From contig JAZSJQ010000095.1 in the NCBI GenBank assembly GCA_045534445.1, positions 1 to 15,319 of the forward strand: 15,319 nucleotides of DNA, written 5' to 3'. Positions 1 to 6,787 of the stretch are shown here, piece by piece. The notes below the pieces were generated by a model, which saw only the letters and a program-made list of their open reading frames with translations, was not told the DNA's origin and did not search any database. Within the stretch, counting starts at the first letter, position 1; each line of letters begins with the position of its first letter. Position numbers and translations under genes: made by a program. Origin of the DNA: JAISGQ01 sp045534445. GTDB taxonomy: Bacteria; Bacillota; Clostridia; Oscillospirales; Acutalibacteraceae.

Positions 1-139
1 ACATTGCCGGCGGACAGCTTTGCAACCCTTGCTACGCTCATATTCTTTCTCGCCGTCTTAATTCACCTCCTCGGTATCGGGGAACGGTTACGCAGCTTTT
101 GTCAAAGTGCGTAACCCACTATGACACTTTCGGCTGTCG
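1..139. repeat. Left copy of 139-bp terminal overlap of a circular molecule
   Basis: Bases 1-139 are identical to 15181-15319. The left copy holds, on the minus strand, only the first 13 codons of the relaxase (41 back to 1, running off the edge). The full gene lies at the other end. The simplest reading is that the contig is a circle opened at an arbitrary point, with an assembler-type overlap, giving a molecule of 15,180 bp. The repeat should be counted once. Confidence 0.93.
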
Positions 140-152
140 CCGCAAAGATGTC
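86..152 (-). other. oriT: Probable origin of transfer (oriT) for the MobV relaxase
   Basis: The site lies between repA and the relaxase gene, 45 bp upstream of the relaxase ATG. On the minus strand the core TAGTGGGTTAC (121 to 111) differs by one base in its first ten from the pMV158/MobM nick region as I remember it, TAGTGTG/TTA, so the predicted nick is between 115 and 114. The core is flanked by AAAGTG/CACTTT arms (104-109 and 125-130). An overlapping perfect 8-bp inverted repeat, GGTTACGC/GCGTAACC (86-93 and 109-116, 15-nt loop), would be mutually exclusive with that pairing. A strong hairpin follows at 123-134/139-152, with a 12-bp stem, two single-base bulges and a TGTC tetraloop. Competing inverted repeats around nic are typical of MobV origins. 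The exact nick is inferred from similarity. Confidence 0.72.
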
Positions 153-176
153 GTGGGCAGGGTTCCCCTTGACCCC

Positions 177-1181
177 TTATTCATCGTCATCGGGCAGCTG
201 CCACGTCCAAGAGCACCGCTGTTTGCTCGACACAACACCCAACAGCCGCTTTGCTTTCTTTGCTGTTGATATGCTTATGCCTGCTCCACGGAGCCTTGCT
301 TCACACTCTGCCGCTTCGTGTTCTTTACCATCCGAGAGCATATCACGGATGAATCGCATAGCCTCCTGTGTCTTAACATCGGGTCTGTGTCCGGAGCCGG
401 ACATAGATGAAAGCAGTTCGTCGGCTGTCTGTTCGGTCTCCCGGATAAAGGTAATGCCGTCCTCGCCAACCGAGAAAACAATGGCGGCACCCGTAGGTGC
501 AAGGTTCGACTTCTGCTGAACAAGAACACGCTCGTCTTCGTTCTCTTTGCTTCTGCCGATGAGAAGAGCGCTTCGCACCGAGCCGACAATATCGATGGAA
601 CCGGGCGTTCTGTAAATAGCCTTGATACCGAACATCTTGTTGAGGTGGTTGATGATAACGATAGCGCAGCTCGTTTCCTTTGCAAGCTGTATGAGGCAGT
701 TGAATCGAGGTCTGACCTCATTGGCGGCGTTGATCTGGCAACTACCGATATATGAGGACAGTGGATCAAGTATAATCAATCGTGCATTCGTCTGTCTGAT
801 GGCTTCTGCAATTCGCTCGTCAGCAAAGGATATTGGAGCTTCCTTTTCGCTGATGAACAGCAGCCGCTCACGGTCTCCGTCTGCCTTGATGAAACGAGGA
901 ACGATTGTGTCATCAGCATCGTCTTCGGTGGTTTGGTAGATTACATTCATTGGCTCAAGAGGGGTATCCGTCTCGGTGAACGGCAAAGGCTTGCCACGTG
1001 TAAGCAGAGCGGCAATAGTGAGCATAAAGGTGCTTTTTCCATCGCCCGGGTCTCCTTGCAGAAGCGTTACCTTGCCAAAGGGAATAAAGGGATACCACAG
1101 CCATTCGATATTCCTCGGCTCGATTTCGCTTGCCTTGATGATTTGCAGTTTGGGGCATTGATGGATTTCTTTTTCTGTCAT
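177..1181 (-). CDS. RepA-like AAA/RecA-fold ATPase (hexameric helicase type)
   Basis: A 334-aa protein with a RecA/DnaB-like ATPase core of the AAA_25/RepA type. The Walker A motif GDPGDGKS is at residues 43-50 and the Walker B motif LIILD at about 135-139. A conserved IINHLNK segment lies at about 176-182. The C-terminal region, about 265-334, looks like a winged helix. Proteins of this family unwind DNA during plasmid replication or drive processing of excised mobile elements; here it probably helps replicate or transfer the circular form. The ATG is supported by an AAAGGAG ribosome site about 7 bases upstream. It is the first gene of a leftward unit that continues through oriT into the relaxase. 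It has no primase or initiator domain, so it may act as a helicase partner and not as a full replication initiator. Confidence 0.85.
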   Translation of the reverse strand: MTEKEIHQCPKLQIIKASEIEPRNIEWLWYPFIPFGKVTLLQGDPGDGKSTFMLTIAALLTRGKPLPFTETDTPLEPMNVIYQTTEDDADDTIVPRFIKADGDRERLLFISEKEAPISFADERIAEAIRQTNARLIILDPLSSYIGSCQINAANEVRPRFNCLIQLAKETSCAIVIINHLNKMFGIKAIYRTPGSIDIVGSVRSALLIGRSKENEDERVLVQQKSNLAPTGAAIVFSVGEDGITFIRETEQTADELLSSMSGSGHRPDVKTQEAMRFIRDMLSDGKEHEAAECEARLRGAGISISTAKKAKRLLGVVSSKQRCSWTWQLPDDDE

Positions 1182-1297
1182 TGGTTTTTCTCCTTTCTTT
1201 GAATTGGGCGTGAGAGTGTAGTGCTTGAATGATCGCTCTGGTGCTTCAAGCGGTGTGGGTTATTGTGTAGGCAGCACCTCCTTTGAGCTTTCGGGGG

Positions 1298-1332
1298 AAA
1301 TAAAAAAACACCCAAGTCGTTAAACTTGAGTG
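1298..1332 (-). terminator. Leftward intrinsic terminator / possible attenuator in the repA leader
   Basis: Read on the minus strand, CACTCAAGT (1332-1324) pairs with ACTTGGGTG (1317-1309) with one mismatch across a six-base loop. It is followed at once by seven U residues and then AUUU (1308-1298). It sits about 115 bp upstream of the repA start with no gene ending in front of it. It therefore looks more like a conditional leader terminator than an ordinary gene-end terminator. Confidence 0.7.
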
Positions 1333-1362
1333 CTGTCAAACAATATTAGCATTATATTTCTT

Positions 1363-1473
1363 GTCCGCATTTAGAACATTGATTTTGAGCAAATAGGTCA
1401 TATGACCTTAAATTTGAAGCTGTCGTTTTGAAAACCGCTTTGCTATGCGCTTATTATCTTCCTAAATGCGGAC
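1363..1473. repeat. 12-bp perfect inverted repeat enclosing a 14-bp palindrome
   Basis: GTCCGCATTTAG at 1363-1374 is the exact reverse complement of 1462-1473, with 87 bases between. Inside lies the perfect palindrome AGGTCATATGACCT (about 1396-1409). An RNA from either strand could fold into a long closed stem with an internal hairpin. On the minus strand the structure lies immediately upstream of the leader terminator. Confidence 0.75.
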
Positions 1474-1478
1474 GCTGT

Positions 1479-1506
1479 ATACTACAAAAGGGCAAACAAA
1501 ACTCAA
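1479..1506 (-). promoter_or_regulatory. Weak candidate promoter for the repA leader
   Basis: On the minus strand TTGAGT (1506-1501) is followed, after 16 bases, by TAGTAT (1484-1479). Each hexamer matches consensus at four of six positions. Transcription would run into the 12-bp inverted repeat, the leader terminator and then repA. A perfect TATAAT (1356-1351) lies closer to the terminator but has no good -35 partner. Confidence 0.35.
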
Positions 1507-1534
1507 CCAACATATTGAATCTAATATTTTACCC

Positions 1535-1563
1535 TTGATTTTTTCACGATTTTAAGGCATAAT
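1535..1563 (+). promoter_or_regulatory. Promoter of the AAA_14 ATPase gene
   Basis: TTGATT (1535-1540) and CATAAT (1558-1563) are separated by the optimal 17 bases and lie about 55 bp before the start codon. This suggests the gene is transcribed on its own, divergently from repA. Confidence 0.6.
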
Positions 1564-1617
1564 CCTTATTGAAAGGTTATATGATTTATCATTCAAGTTT
1601 TCAACGGAGATTTATTT

Positions 1618-2919
1618 ATGGAAATTAAACGTGACAGATATCTGAATCAGCTTATTTCATTCATGTGGGACGGTCAGGTAAAGGTTATTACCGGTATTCG
1701 CAGATGCGGAAAGTCCTATCTTCTCAACACTCTGTTTCGCAATTATCTGCTCGGCGAGGGCATCGCAGAGAGGCAAATTATATCCATCGAGCTTGATCTT
1801 GCAAGGGACATCAAGTACCGCAATCCCCTCGTGCTTACTGAATATGTACGCGAAATAGCGGGCGGAAAGAGCGAACAGTATTACCTGTTCATTGATGAGA
1901 TCCAGATGTCCGATGAAGTATCCAATCCCTATAACAAGGACGGCAGAAGTATCACCTTCTATGATGCGCTTAACGACCTGCGTTCTCTTTCTAATCTCGA
2001 CATATATGTAACCGGCAGCAACTCCCGGATGCTGTCCACCGATATTCTTACCGAGTTCAGAGGGAGAAGTGATGAAATTCGAGTGCATCCGTTGAGTTTT
2101 GCCGAATACTATTCTGCTGTTGGCGGCGATAAATACGAAGCCTTTGATAACTACGCTTTCTTCGGCGGTATGCCGCTCATTCTTTCCCGTCCGACCGATA
2201 CCGCCAAGATGTCATATCTGCAGTCGCTGTTTTCTGAGGTATACTTGAGGGACATCGTAGAGCGCAAGAGAATCAAGCGTGAGGATGTTCTGGATTCCAT
2301 TCTTGACCTGTTGTGTTCCTCTGTTGGCTCGCTTACAAATCCAACCAATATCGCAAACACTCTGAACACCAAGCAGAAGCTCAGCGGAGAAGACACCGTT
2401 GCACAGAACACCGTCAAGAGCTATATGGCTCATCTCGCAGACGCTTTCCTGTTCAGCGAGTGTAAGCGCTGGGATGTGAAGGGCAAGAATTACTTTGACT
2501 ATCCGAACAAGTATTATTGCGAAGATGTCGGACTGAGAAATGCACGCATCGGTTTTCGCCAGCAGGAAATGACCCACATAATGGAGAACATCATTTACAA
2601 CGATCTTATTATCCGAGGCTGTGCGGTTGATGTGGGAATAGTTTATGGCAACGACAAGGACAGCAAAGGTCGCACTGTGACGGTACCGAGAGAGATTGAT
2701 TTTGTTGCCAGCATAGGAGGAAAGCGTATTTATATTCAATCCGCTTACGCTCTGCACGATGAAGCAAAGGCAGAAACCGAAAACAGACCTTTCTCTCTGA
2801 CCGGAGATTCATTCCCGAAAATTATCGTCAGGCATGACATACGCAAACGCTGGTACGACGATAACGGCGTGCTGAACATTGGTGTGATTGATTTCCTTTT
2901 AGACCAGAGCCTTTTATAA
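1618..2919 (+). CDS. ATP-binding protein, AAA_14 + DUF4143 family (COG1373)
   Basis: A 433-aa protein with the usual layout of this family. An N-terminal AAA ATPase carries Walker A GIRRCGKS (residues 26-33), Walker B LFIDEIQ (about 90-96) and the sensor-like stretch VTGSNSRML (about 131-139). The C-terminal DUF4143 region, about 200-433, contains an EIDFVA...IYIQSAY segment resembling a degenerate PD-(D/E)xK nuclease fold. The family's molecular role is not established; it is common as an accessory gene in bacteria and archaea. The ATG has a GGAG site about 9 bases upstream and a nearby promoter. It is a single-gene cargo unit with no obvious partner. A defence, competition or DNA-related role is possible, but the sequence does not show one. 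Confidence 0.87.
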   Translation: MEIKRDRYLNQLISFMWDGQVKVITGIRRCGKSYLLNTLFRNYLLGEGIAERQIISIELDLARDIKYRNPLVLTEYVREIAGGKSEQYYLFIDEIQMSDEVSNPYNKDGRSITFYDALNDLRSLSNLDIYVTGSNSRMLSTDILTEFRGRSDEIRVHPLSFAEYYSAVGGDKYEAFDNYAFFGGMPLILSRPTDTAKMSYLQSLFSEVYLRDIVERKRIKREDVLDSILDLLCSSVGSLTNPTNIANTLNTKQKLSGEDTVAQNTVKSYMAHLADAFLFSECKRWDVKGKNYFDYPNKYYCEDVGLRNARIGFRQQEMTHIMENIIYNDLIIRGCAVDVGIVYGNDKDSKGRTVTVPREIDFVASIGGKRIYIQSAYALHDEAKAETENRPFSLTGDSFPKIIVRHDIRKRWYDDNGVLNIGVIDFLLDQSLL

Positions 2920-3322
2920 ACGTGAAAAAGCTAGCCTATAACACGAAAAAGTATATAATCCGCTGATTGATAATGAATACATCAAGTATCGTGTTATATC
3001 GTCCCATCCTTGTCTATTGCCTCTGATAAGGGAAAGAAAATAAATCAGCGGACGGATTAAAACAACTCTTTGCTCACAGAATTCGCTTAATGCATTGGCG
3101 ACAGGTAAGCCATTGAAATATGGATAAGGCTATTTTTTAAGCAGGGGCGCTCATCGCGCCCCGTTTTCTTTGCTTCTGTAAGGTTGATTGGCATTCTGCC
3201 TGTCGGCCTTTTCTTTATACCTCTGCATCTTTTGGGATAAGGTACAATATTCACAAATTCTAAAAAGACATATGACAAAGAGAAAGCGAAGATTTCTTAT
3301 TCAGAGTTCATTAAGAAAAAAC
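2920..3322. other. Non-coding spacer with interleaved inverted repeats and a terminator
   Basis: No convincing gene is present. Two perfect 10-bp inverted repeats interlock. TATAACACGA (2937-2946) pairs with 2989-2998, and TCCGCTGATT (2959-2968) pairs with 3043-3052. The order is A-B-A'-B', which is pseudoknot-compatible. A small TTGAT/ATCAA hairpin (2967-2971 and 2981-2985) sits between them. A strong terminator follows at 3141-3171. The remainder, up to the blaI-type promoter, is AT-rich and shows nothing clear. A minus-strand frame ending within the terminator loop has a protein-like tail but no start. Confidence 0.55.
3141..3171 (+). terminator. Intrinsic terminator upstream of the BlaI-type operon
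   Basis: GGGGCGC (3144-3150) and GCGCCCC (3156-3162) form a perfect 7-bp GC stem with a TCATC loop, followed by GTTTTCTTT. It would end transcription from the AAA_14 gene or the structured spacer and insulate the regulated operon downstream. Confidence 0.82.
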
Positions 3323-3368
3323 TTGACAAACGCAGATAACAGCTGTAGACTATGTTTGTCAGATAACA
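3323..3368 (+). promoter_or_regulatory. Promoter and probable BlaI-type operator of the sensor-transporter operon
   Basis: A perfect -35, TTGACA (3323-3328), lies 17 bases from TAGACT (3346-3351). Overlapping these are GACAAAC/GTTTGTC arms (3325-3331 and 3354-3360), the palindrome ACAGCTGT (3340-3347) and a direct repeat CAGATAACA (3333-3341 and 3360-3368). Repressor binding here would block RNA polymerase directly. Known BlaI/MecI boxes are TACA/TGTA-rich dyads and this site is only loosely similar, so the exact operator is inferred. Confidence 0.75.
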
Positions 3369-3413
3369 TTTGTTTACTCTCTGCTTACATTGATAATTCA
3401 AGGAGGAATTATA

Positions 3414-3791
3414 GTGGAAAACATAGCAAAAAAGATAAGCGATACCGAACTGGAGCTCATGGAGATACTCTGGGACAAAGGAACAGCAACGGTCACTGAC
3501 CTTCGTCTTGCGGCGGCAGACAAACTCGATTGGGACGCTTCTATGACCAAGACCCTGCTTTCCCGTCTGGTGACAAAAGAGGCTGTTCATGCGGAAAAGC
3601 GTGAGGTATTCCATTACACTCCGACTATCACCCGTGATGAATACCGGCGTGTGACAACTCGCAGACTTATTGACCGACTCTTTGGCGGCAGTGCTCGAAA
3701 CCTCGCCGCAGCACTGGTGGATTGCGAAGATCTTACCGCTGAGGATATAGCCGAACTTCGTGCAATGTTCTCTCCGGAGGATGAGCAGTAA
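3414..3791 (+). CDS. BlaI/MecI/CopY-family transcriptional repressor
   Basis: A 125-aa winged-helix repressor, the usual length for the family. An N-terminal winged helix (about residues 5-80) includes ISDTELELMEILWDKG and the recognition-helix region WDASMTKTLLSRLVTKEAV. The C-terminal dimerisation segment LIDRLFGGSARNLAAALV is characteristic. The chosen start is GTG at 3414, with AGGAGG (3401-3406) seven bases upstream; a TTG 24 bases earlier has no ribosome site. In known BlaI/MecI systems a partner M56 membrane protease is activated by its ligand and causes the repressor to be cleaved or inactivated. The next gene, 15 bp downstream, encodes exactly such a protease. The repressor most likely controls its own operon through the operator at 3323-3368. 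Confidence 0.95.
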   Translation: MENIAKKISDTELELMEILWDKGTATVTDLRLAAADKLDWDASMTKTLLSRLVTKEAVHAEKREVFHYTPTITRDEYRRVTTRRLIDRLFGGSARNLAAALVDCEDLTAEDIAELRAMFSPEDEQ

Positions 3792-3806
3792 AAATGGAGT
3801 ACGGAT

Positions 3807-6776
3807 ATGAACATCATCTATACTATCCTCTCCCTTGCAGTAACCGGCAGTATTATGTTTCTTATTCTGCTGTCGCTGCGTTCTGTGCTGAGAAAACGGC
3901 TTCCTCAATGGGCGGTGTATCTGCTGTTTATCATGGTGATTGTTCGGCTGTTGATCCCATTTTCACCCACATTTTCGTTGATGCAGAGAGTGTACGACAG
4001 CGGTGTTGAACGAAATCAATCATACCAGAGTAATCAGTCTGTTCACGAAGCTGCTTTGGAAGAAGATCTCCCGCAGACAGAAGACCTACCGTCAGACGCT
4101 CTGGCAACGCACTCCAACACTCACGAGCAGCCTTTCGGAAAAGCCTATTATGTATCGCCTGTAAATCCTCAAAAGAGCAAAAGTGTCACATCCCCGTGGA
4201 CTGCGGTATTCTTTGGAATATGGCTTGTCGTGGCAATAATCTGTTTCGGACGTTCCGTGATAGGATATATGGCATTTCGCCAAGCAATCACAAAAAACTG
4301 CCGTCCGGCAGGTGTTTCTAACTCTTCCGCTCTGCCCGTACTTATCACCGACGAGGTTGATTCTCCCATGCTCATCGGTGTGATAAAGCCCGTCATACTG
4401 CTTCCAGAGCAGAATATGCCTGCCTGGCAGATGCAAAGCACACTTCGGCATGAAACCGCCCATTATCGGCGAGGAGACATTCTCGTTAAATGGGCAATGG
4501 AGCTATGCTGTGCGGTATACTGGTTCAATCCGTTGATTCTTATGCTGCGCAGGGAACTGAACGAAGCCTGTGAGCGCGCCTGTGACGAATACGTAGTCAG
4601 AAACATGACCGAAACAGAAAGAAAAACCTATATTCGAGCAATAGTAGAATCTGCTGCAAAGAGCAAATATCAGGGTAGAAAAATCACTCTTGCCACAGCT
4701 ATGACATCCGCAGCATCAAGACTTAAAGAACGATTGGAGGATGCCATGAAATACAAAAGAACATCCAAAGCAGGTTTGTTGATAAGCATAGTTGCGGTGG
4801 CTGTATTAGCCGCAGCAGGACTACTGCTGGGAGCCTGTGCCGAAAACACCGCCATAATTGATAGAGCGGAATTTGTTGACAACCGATTCAGTTACAATCT
4901 GACTGGTGCCGCCTCTTTCACCGTGAACGATGATAAGTTGTATGCTTCTTTTCTGAATAACCCGGACATCAGAGTATATGACCACAACGGCGTACAAGTC
5001 GATACGCTGAATTTCGGTGACGGCTTTCACACAAACCTTTCGTACTACGACGGAAAACTCTATTCTTATACCCATGGTCTCAACGCAAGTTCCATTACGA
5101 TTTACAATCTGAACACGGACGAGTGTACTGCTTATACCATTGATCCTTCCATATCTGTTCCGCTGGCTATGACTGTACTTGACGGCAGGGTGTATCTTAT
5201 TTACCGCAGTGACCTTTTCGACCCATACCAACAGAGCGTCAAGTTTAGTGATGAAGATAATTATGTATATATGGGTGAAAAGGCGGTCTCTCTGGATGTT
5301 GCGACGTTTGAGACAGAGGAGATCGGCATCAACAACGTTCTGAACCTCAAGCCGTACAGCGAAACAGAGATCCTGTATTATGCATACGACGATATCGGAG
5401 GATATTATTTCACTGTCTACAACACCTGGAGCAAGACATTCTCAGAAAAAACCTACAACAATACCACATCCGGCACATTTGCTTTTGACTATAACAAAAG
5501 CGCTGACAGCATTGTTTTCTCTGATTTTTCAAACAGAAAACTTGTTTCCGTGAGCATGATGGAACCGGATGCCCAAATCGACTTCATGCACAATGTGGTT
5601 GCCGTATCGGGCAATGATGTGCAGTTTTGTAACGGATTCTGTTATGTGCTGGACGGTGTGTCAGGGAATGTACTCAGAACAGAGTATGACGAGGCGGTAA
5701 AAAGCAACGAGGAGATCATATTCCGCACACCGGAAATATACTCAGAGACACCTTATGGCTGCGGATACAATATCAATACGCAGATGATAAGCGACGATGA
5801 GTTTGCTTTGAACATTCTGGCAGAGGACAGTGATTATGATATATGCATGATGTCGTCAAAGCAGCCGTTCTCCCGCAATATCAGAGAGCAGGGTGCTTTC
5901 TACCCGCTGAATGATGTTCCGATGGTTCAGGAATATCTGGACGCTTGCTTCCCCTATCTTAAGGAGGCGGCATTCAACAACGGTGAAATATGGATGATAC
6001 CCATTGCTGTGGATATTCCGTGTATTCTTTATAATCCGGAAAACTGTGAGAAATACGATATTGTGCTTGATGATGCCGCCACATGGCAGTACCTTTTTGA
6101 CACGGTAGACAGGCTGTACGGATCAGTCGAACTACGTGATAATTTCCAGCTCAACGGCTATCAGGCGGAGGACGACATCATACATCGCTACAACAGTTAC
6201 TATGCCTTCCAGGGAGACAGCATCAGCTATAATACACCGCTTTTCAGAGATACCTGTGTTATGCTGAAAAGCAATGATATGGCTTCCGAAAGCCTGCACA
6301 CACGGATTGCCTCGCCTACTTTTTACGACAATCTATCCGATTATTACGGCGAATATTTATTTGTGCTGACTCCCTACTGCTTTTCCATGTTCTACGAGGA
6401 AACCTTCTCCGTTCTGCGTGCCGCACCAACTCCGTCGCTTTCTGGCAATGAACCGAACTGTGCCGAGTGCATCTATTTGTGTGTCAATTCAAACTCAGAC
6501 AATCTTTCGTCCGCCCTCGAGTACATCAGCTCCTATTGCGGATATATGCTCATGCGAAATGACACCTATATGTTAAGGGATAAGAGTATCTACCCATATT
6601 CAGACACACAACTTGCCGAGGATCTGTATGGCATTTATTCCGATGCAGAAATAGACTTCACTCCTTCTGAGGAAATGTTCTGGGCTGATTATCGGAAATA
6701 TAGCCAGGGCGAGATCGATCTAGACACCTTCATCTCCGAGATCGAAAGAAAAACAGATATGTACCTTTATGAATAG
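3807..6776 (+). CDS. BlaR1-like M56 membrane metallopeptidase fused to a beta-propeller and an ABC solute-binding domain
   Basis: A 989-aa protein, far longer than ordinary BlaR1/MecR1 (about 585-600 aa). Membrane segments lie at about 5-27, 35-53, 130-152 and 322-343. The cytoplasmic M56 protease domain between the last two has HETAH (215-219) and the downstream EACERACDE (253-261) that supplies the third zinc ligand, so it looks catalytically intact. Residues about 350-632 form about six propeller-like repeats. Residues about 636-989 resemble a family 1 extracellular solute-binding protein, with SDYDICMMSS, AFYPLNDV, NNGEIWMIPIA and CILYN, and a C-terminal GEIDLDTFISEI tail. No penicillin-binding SxxK sensor is seen. 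The last membrane segment ends in the lipobox-like LLGAC (C344), so the outer part could be released as a lipoprotein. GGAG precedes the ATG by 7 bases. The inferred role is ligand sensing outside and repressor inactivation inside. Confidence 0.9.
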   Translation: MNIIYTILSLAVTGSIMFLILLSLRSVLRKRLPQWAVYLLFIMVIVRLLIPFSPTFSLMQRVYDSGVERNQSYQSNQSVHEAALEEDLPQTEDLPSDALATHSNTHEQPFGKAYYVSPVNPQKSKSVTSPWTAVFFGIWLVVAIICFGRSVIGYMAFRQAITKNCRPAGVSNSSALPVLITDEVDSPMLIGVIKPVILLPEQNMPAWQMQSTLRHETAHYRRGDILVKWAMELCCAVYWFNPLILMLRRELNEACERACDEYVVRNMTETERKTYIRAIVESAAKSKYQGRKITLATAMTSAASRLKERLEDAMKYKRTSKAGLLISIVAVAVLAAAGLLLGACAENTAIIDRAEFVDNRFSYNLTGAASFTVNDDKLYASFLNNPDIRVYDHNGVQVDTLNFGDGFHTNLSYYDGKLYSYTHGLNASSITIYNLNTDECTAYTIDPSISVPLAMTVLDGRVYLIYRSDLFDPYQQSVKFSDEDNYVYMGEKAVSLDVATFETEEIGINNVLNLKPYSETEILYYAYDDIGGYYFTVYNTWSKTFSEKTYNNTTSGTFAFDYNKSADSIVFSDFSNRKLVSVSMMEPDAQIDFMHNVVAVSGNDVQFCNGFCYVLDGVSGNVLRTEYDEAVKSNEEIIFRTPEIYSETPYGCGYNINTQMISDDEFALNILAEDSDYDICMMSSKQPFSRNIREQGAFYPLNDVPMVQEYLDACFPYLKEAAFNNGEIWMIPIAVDIPCILYNPENCEKYDIVLDDAATWQYLFDTVDRLYGSVELRDNFQLNGYQAEDDIIHRYNSYYAFQGDSISYNTPLFRDTCVMLKSNDMASESLHTRIASPTFYDNLSDYYGEYLFVLTPYCFSMFYEETFSVLRAAPTPSLSGNEPNCAECIYLCVNSNSDNLSSALEYISSYCGYMLMRNDTYMLRDKSIYPYSDTQLAEDLYGIYSDAEIDFTPSEEMFWADYRKYSQGEIDLDTFISEIERKTDMYLYE

Positions 6777-6787
6777 GAGTGGATGAA

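Larger units (their letters stand above)
1202..1617. other. Structured, gene-free divergent regulatory region between repA and the AAA_14 gene
   Basis: This 416-bp stretch has no convincing gene. It holds a leftward terminator-like hairpin (1298-1332), a long 12-bp inverted repeat (1363-1374 with 1462-1473) enclosing a perfect 14-bp palindrome, and divergent candidate promoters. Close to repA there is a smaller inverted repeat, GCTTGAA/TTCAAGC (1223-1229 and 1245-1251, 15-nt loop). An AAGGAGG sequence at about 1277-1284 (minus strand) is followed only by a five-codon GTG reading frame. The layout suggests a long repA leader with transcription attenuation, or an origin-type structure. This is inference. 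Confidence 0.6.

Noticed and set aside
104..117. Plus-strand AAGTGCG, similar to the RSF1010/IncQ-type nick core
   Set aside because: The relaxase is MobV, not MobA/IncQ type, and the minus-strand TAGTGGGTTA fits a MobV nick better. The match is a by-product of the inverted repeat.
1267..1285. Five-codon leader peptide (GTG...TAA) at the AAGGAGG before repA, minus strand
   Set aside because: The GTG overlaps the ribosome site itself, leaving no spacing, so translation is unlikely.
2937..2998. The 62-bp dyad around TATAACACGA as the serine recombinase attP
   Set aside because: The outer arms match but the inner halves agree at only about a third of positions, and it lies far from the recombinase. 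It is not strong enough to call.
3414..6776. A beta-lactam resistance regulator (blaI-blaR1)
   Set aside because: The protease core and repressor match, but the penicillin-binding sensor is absent and no beta-lactamase or PBP2a gene is present.
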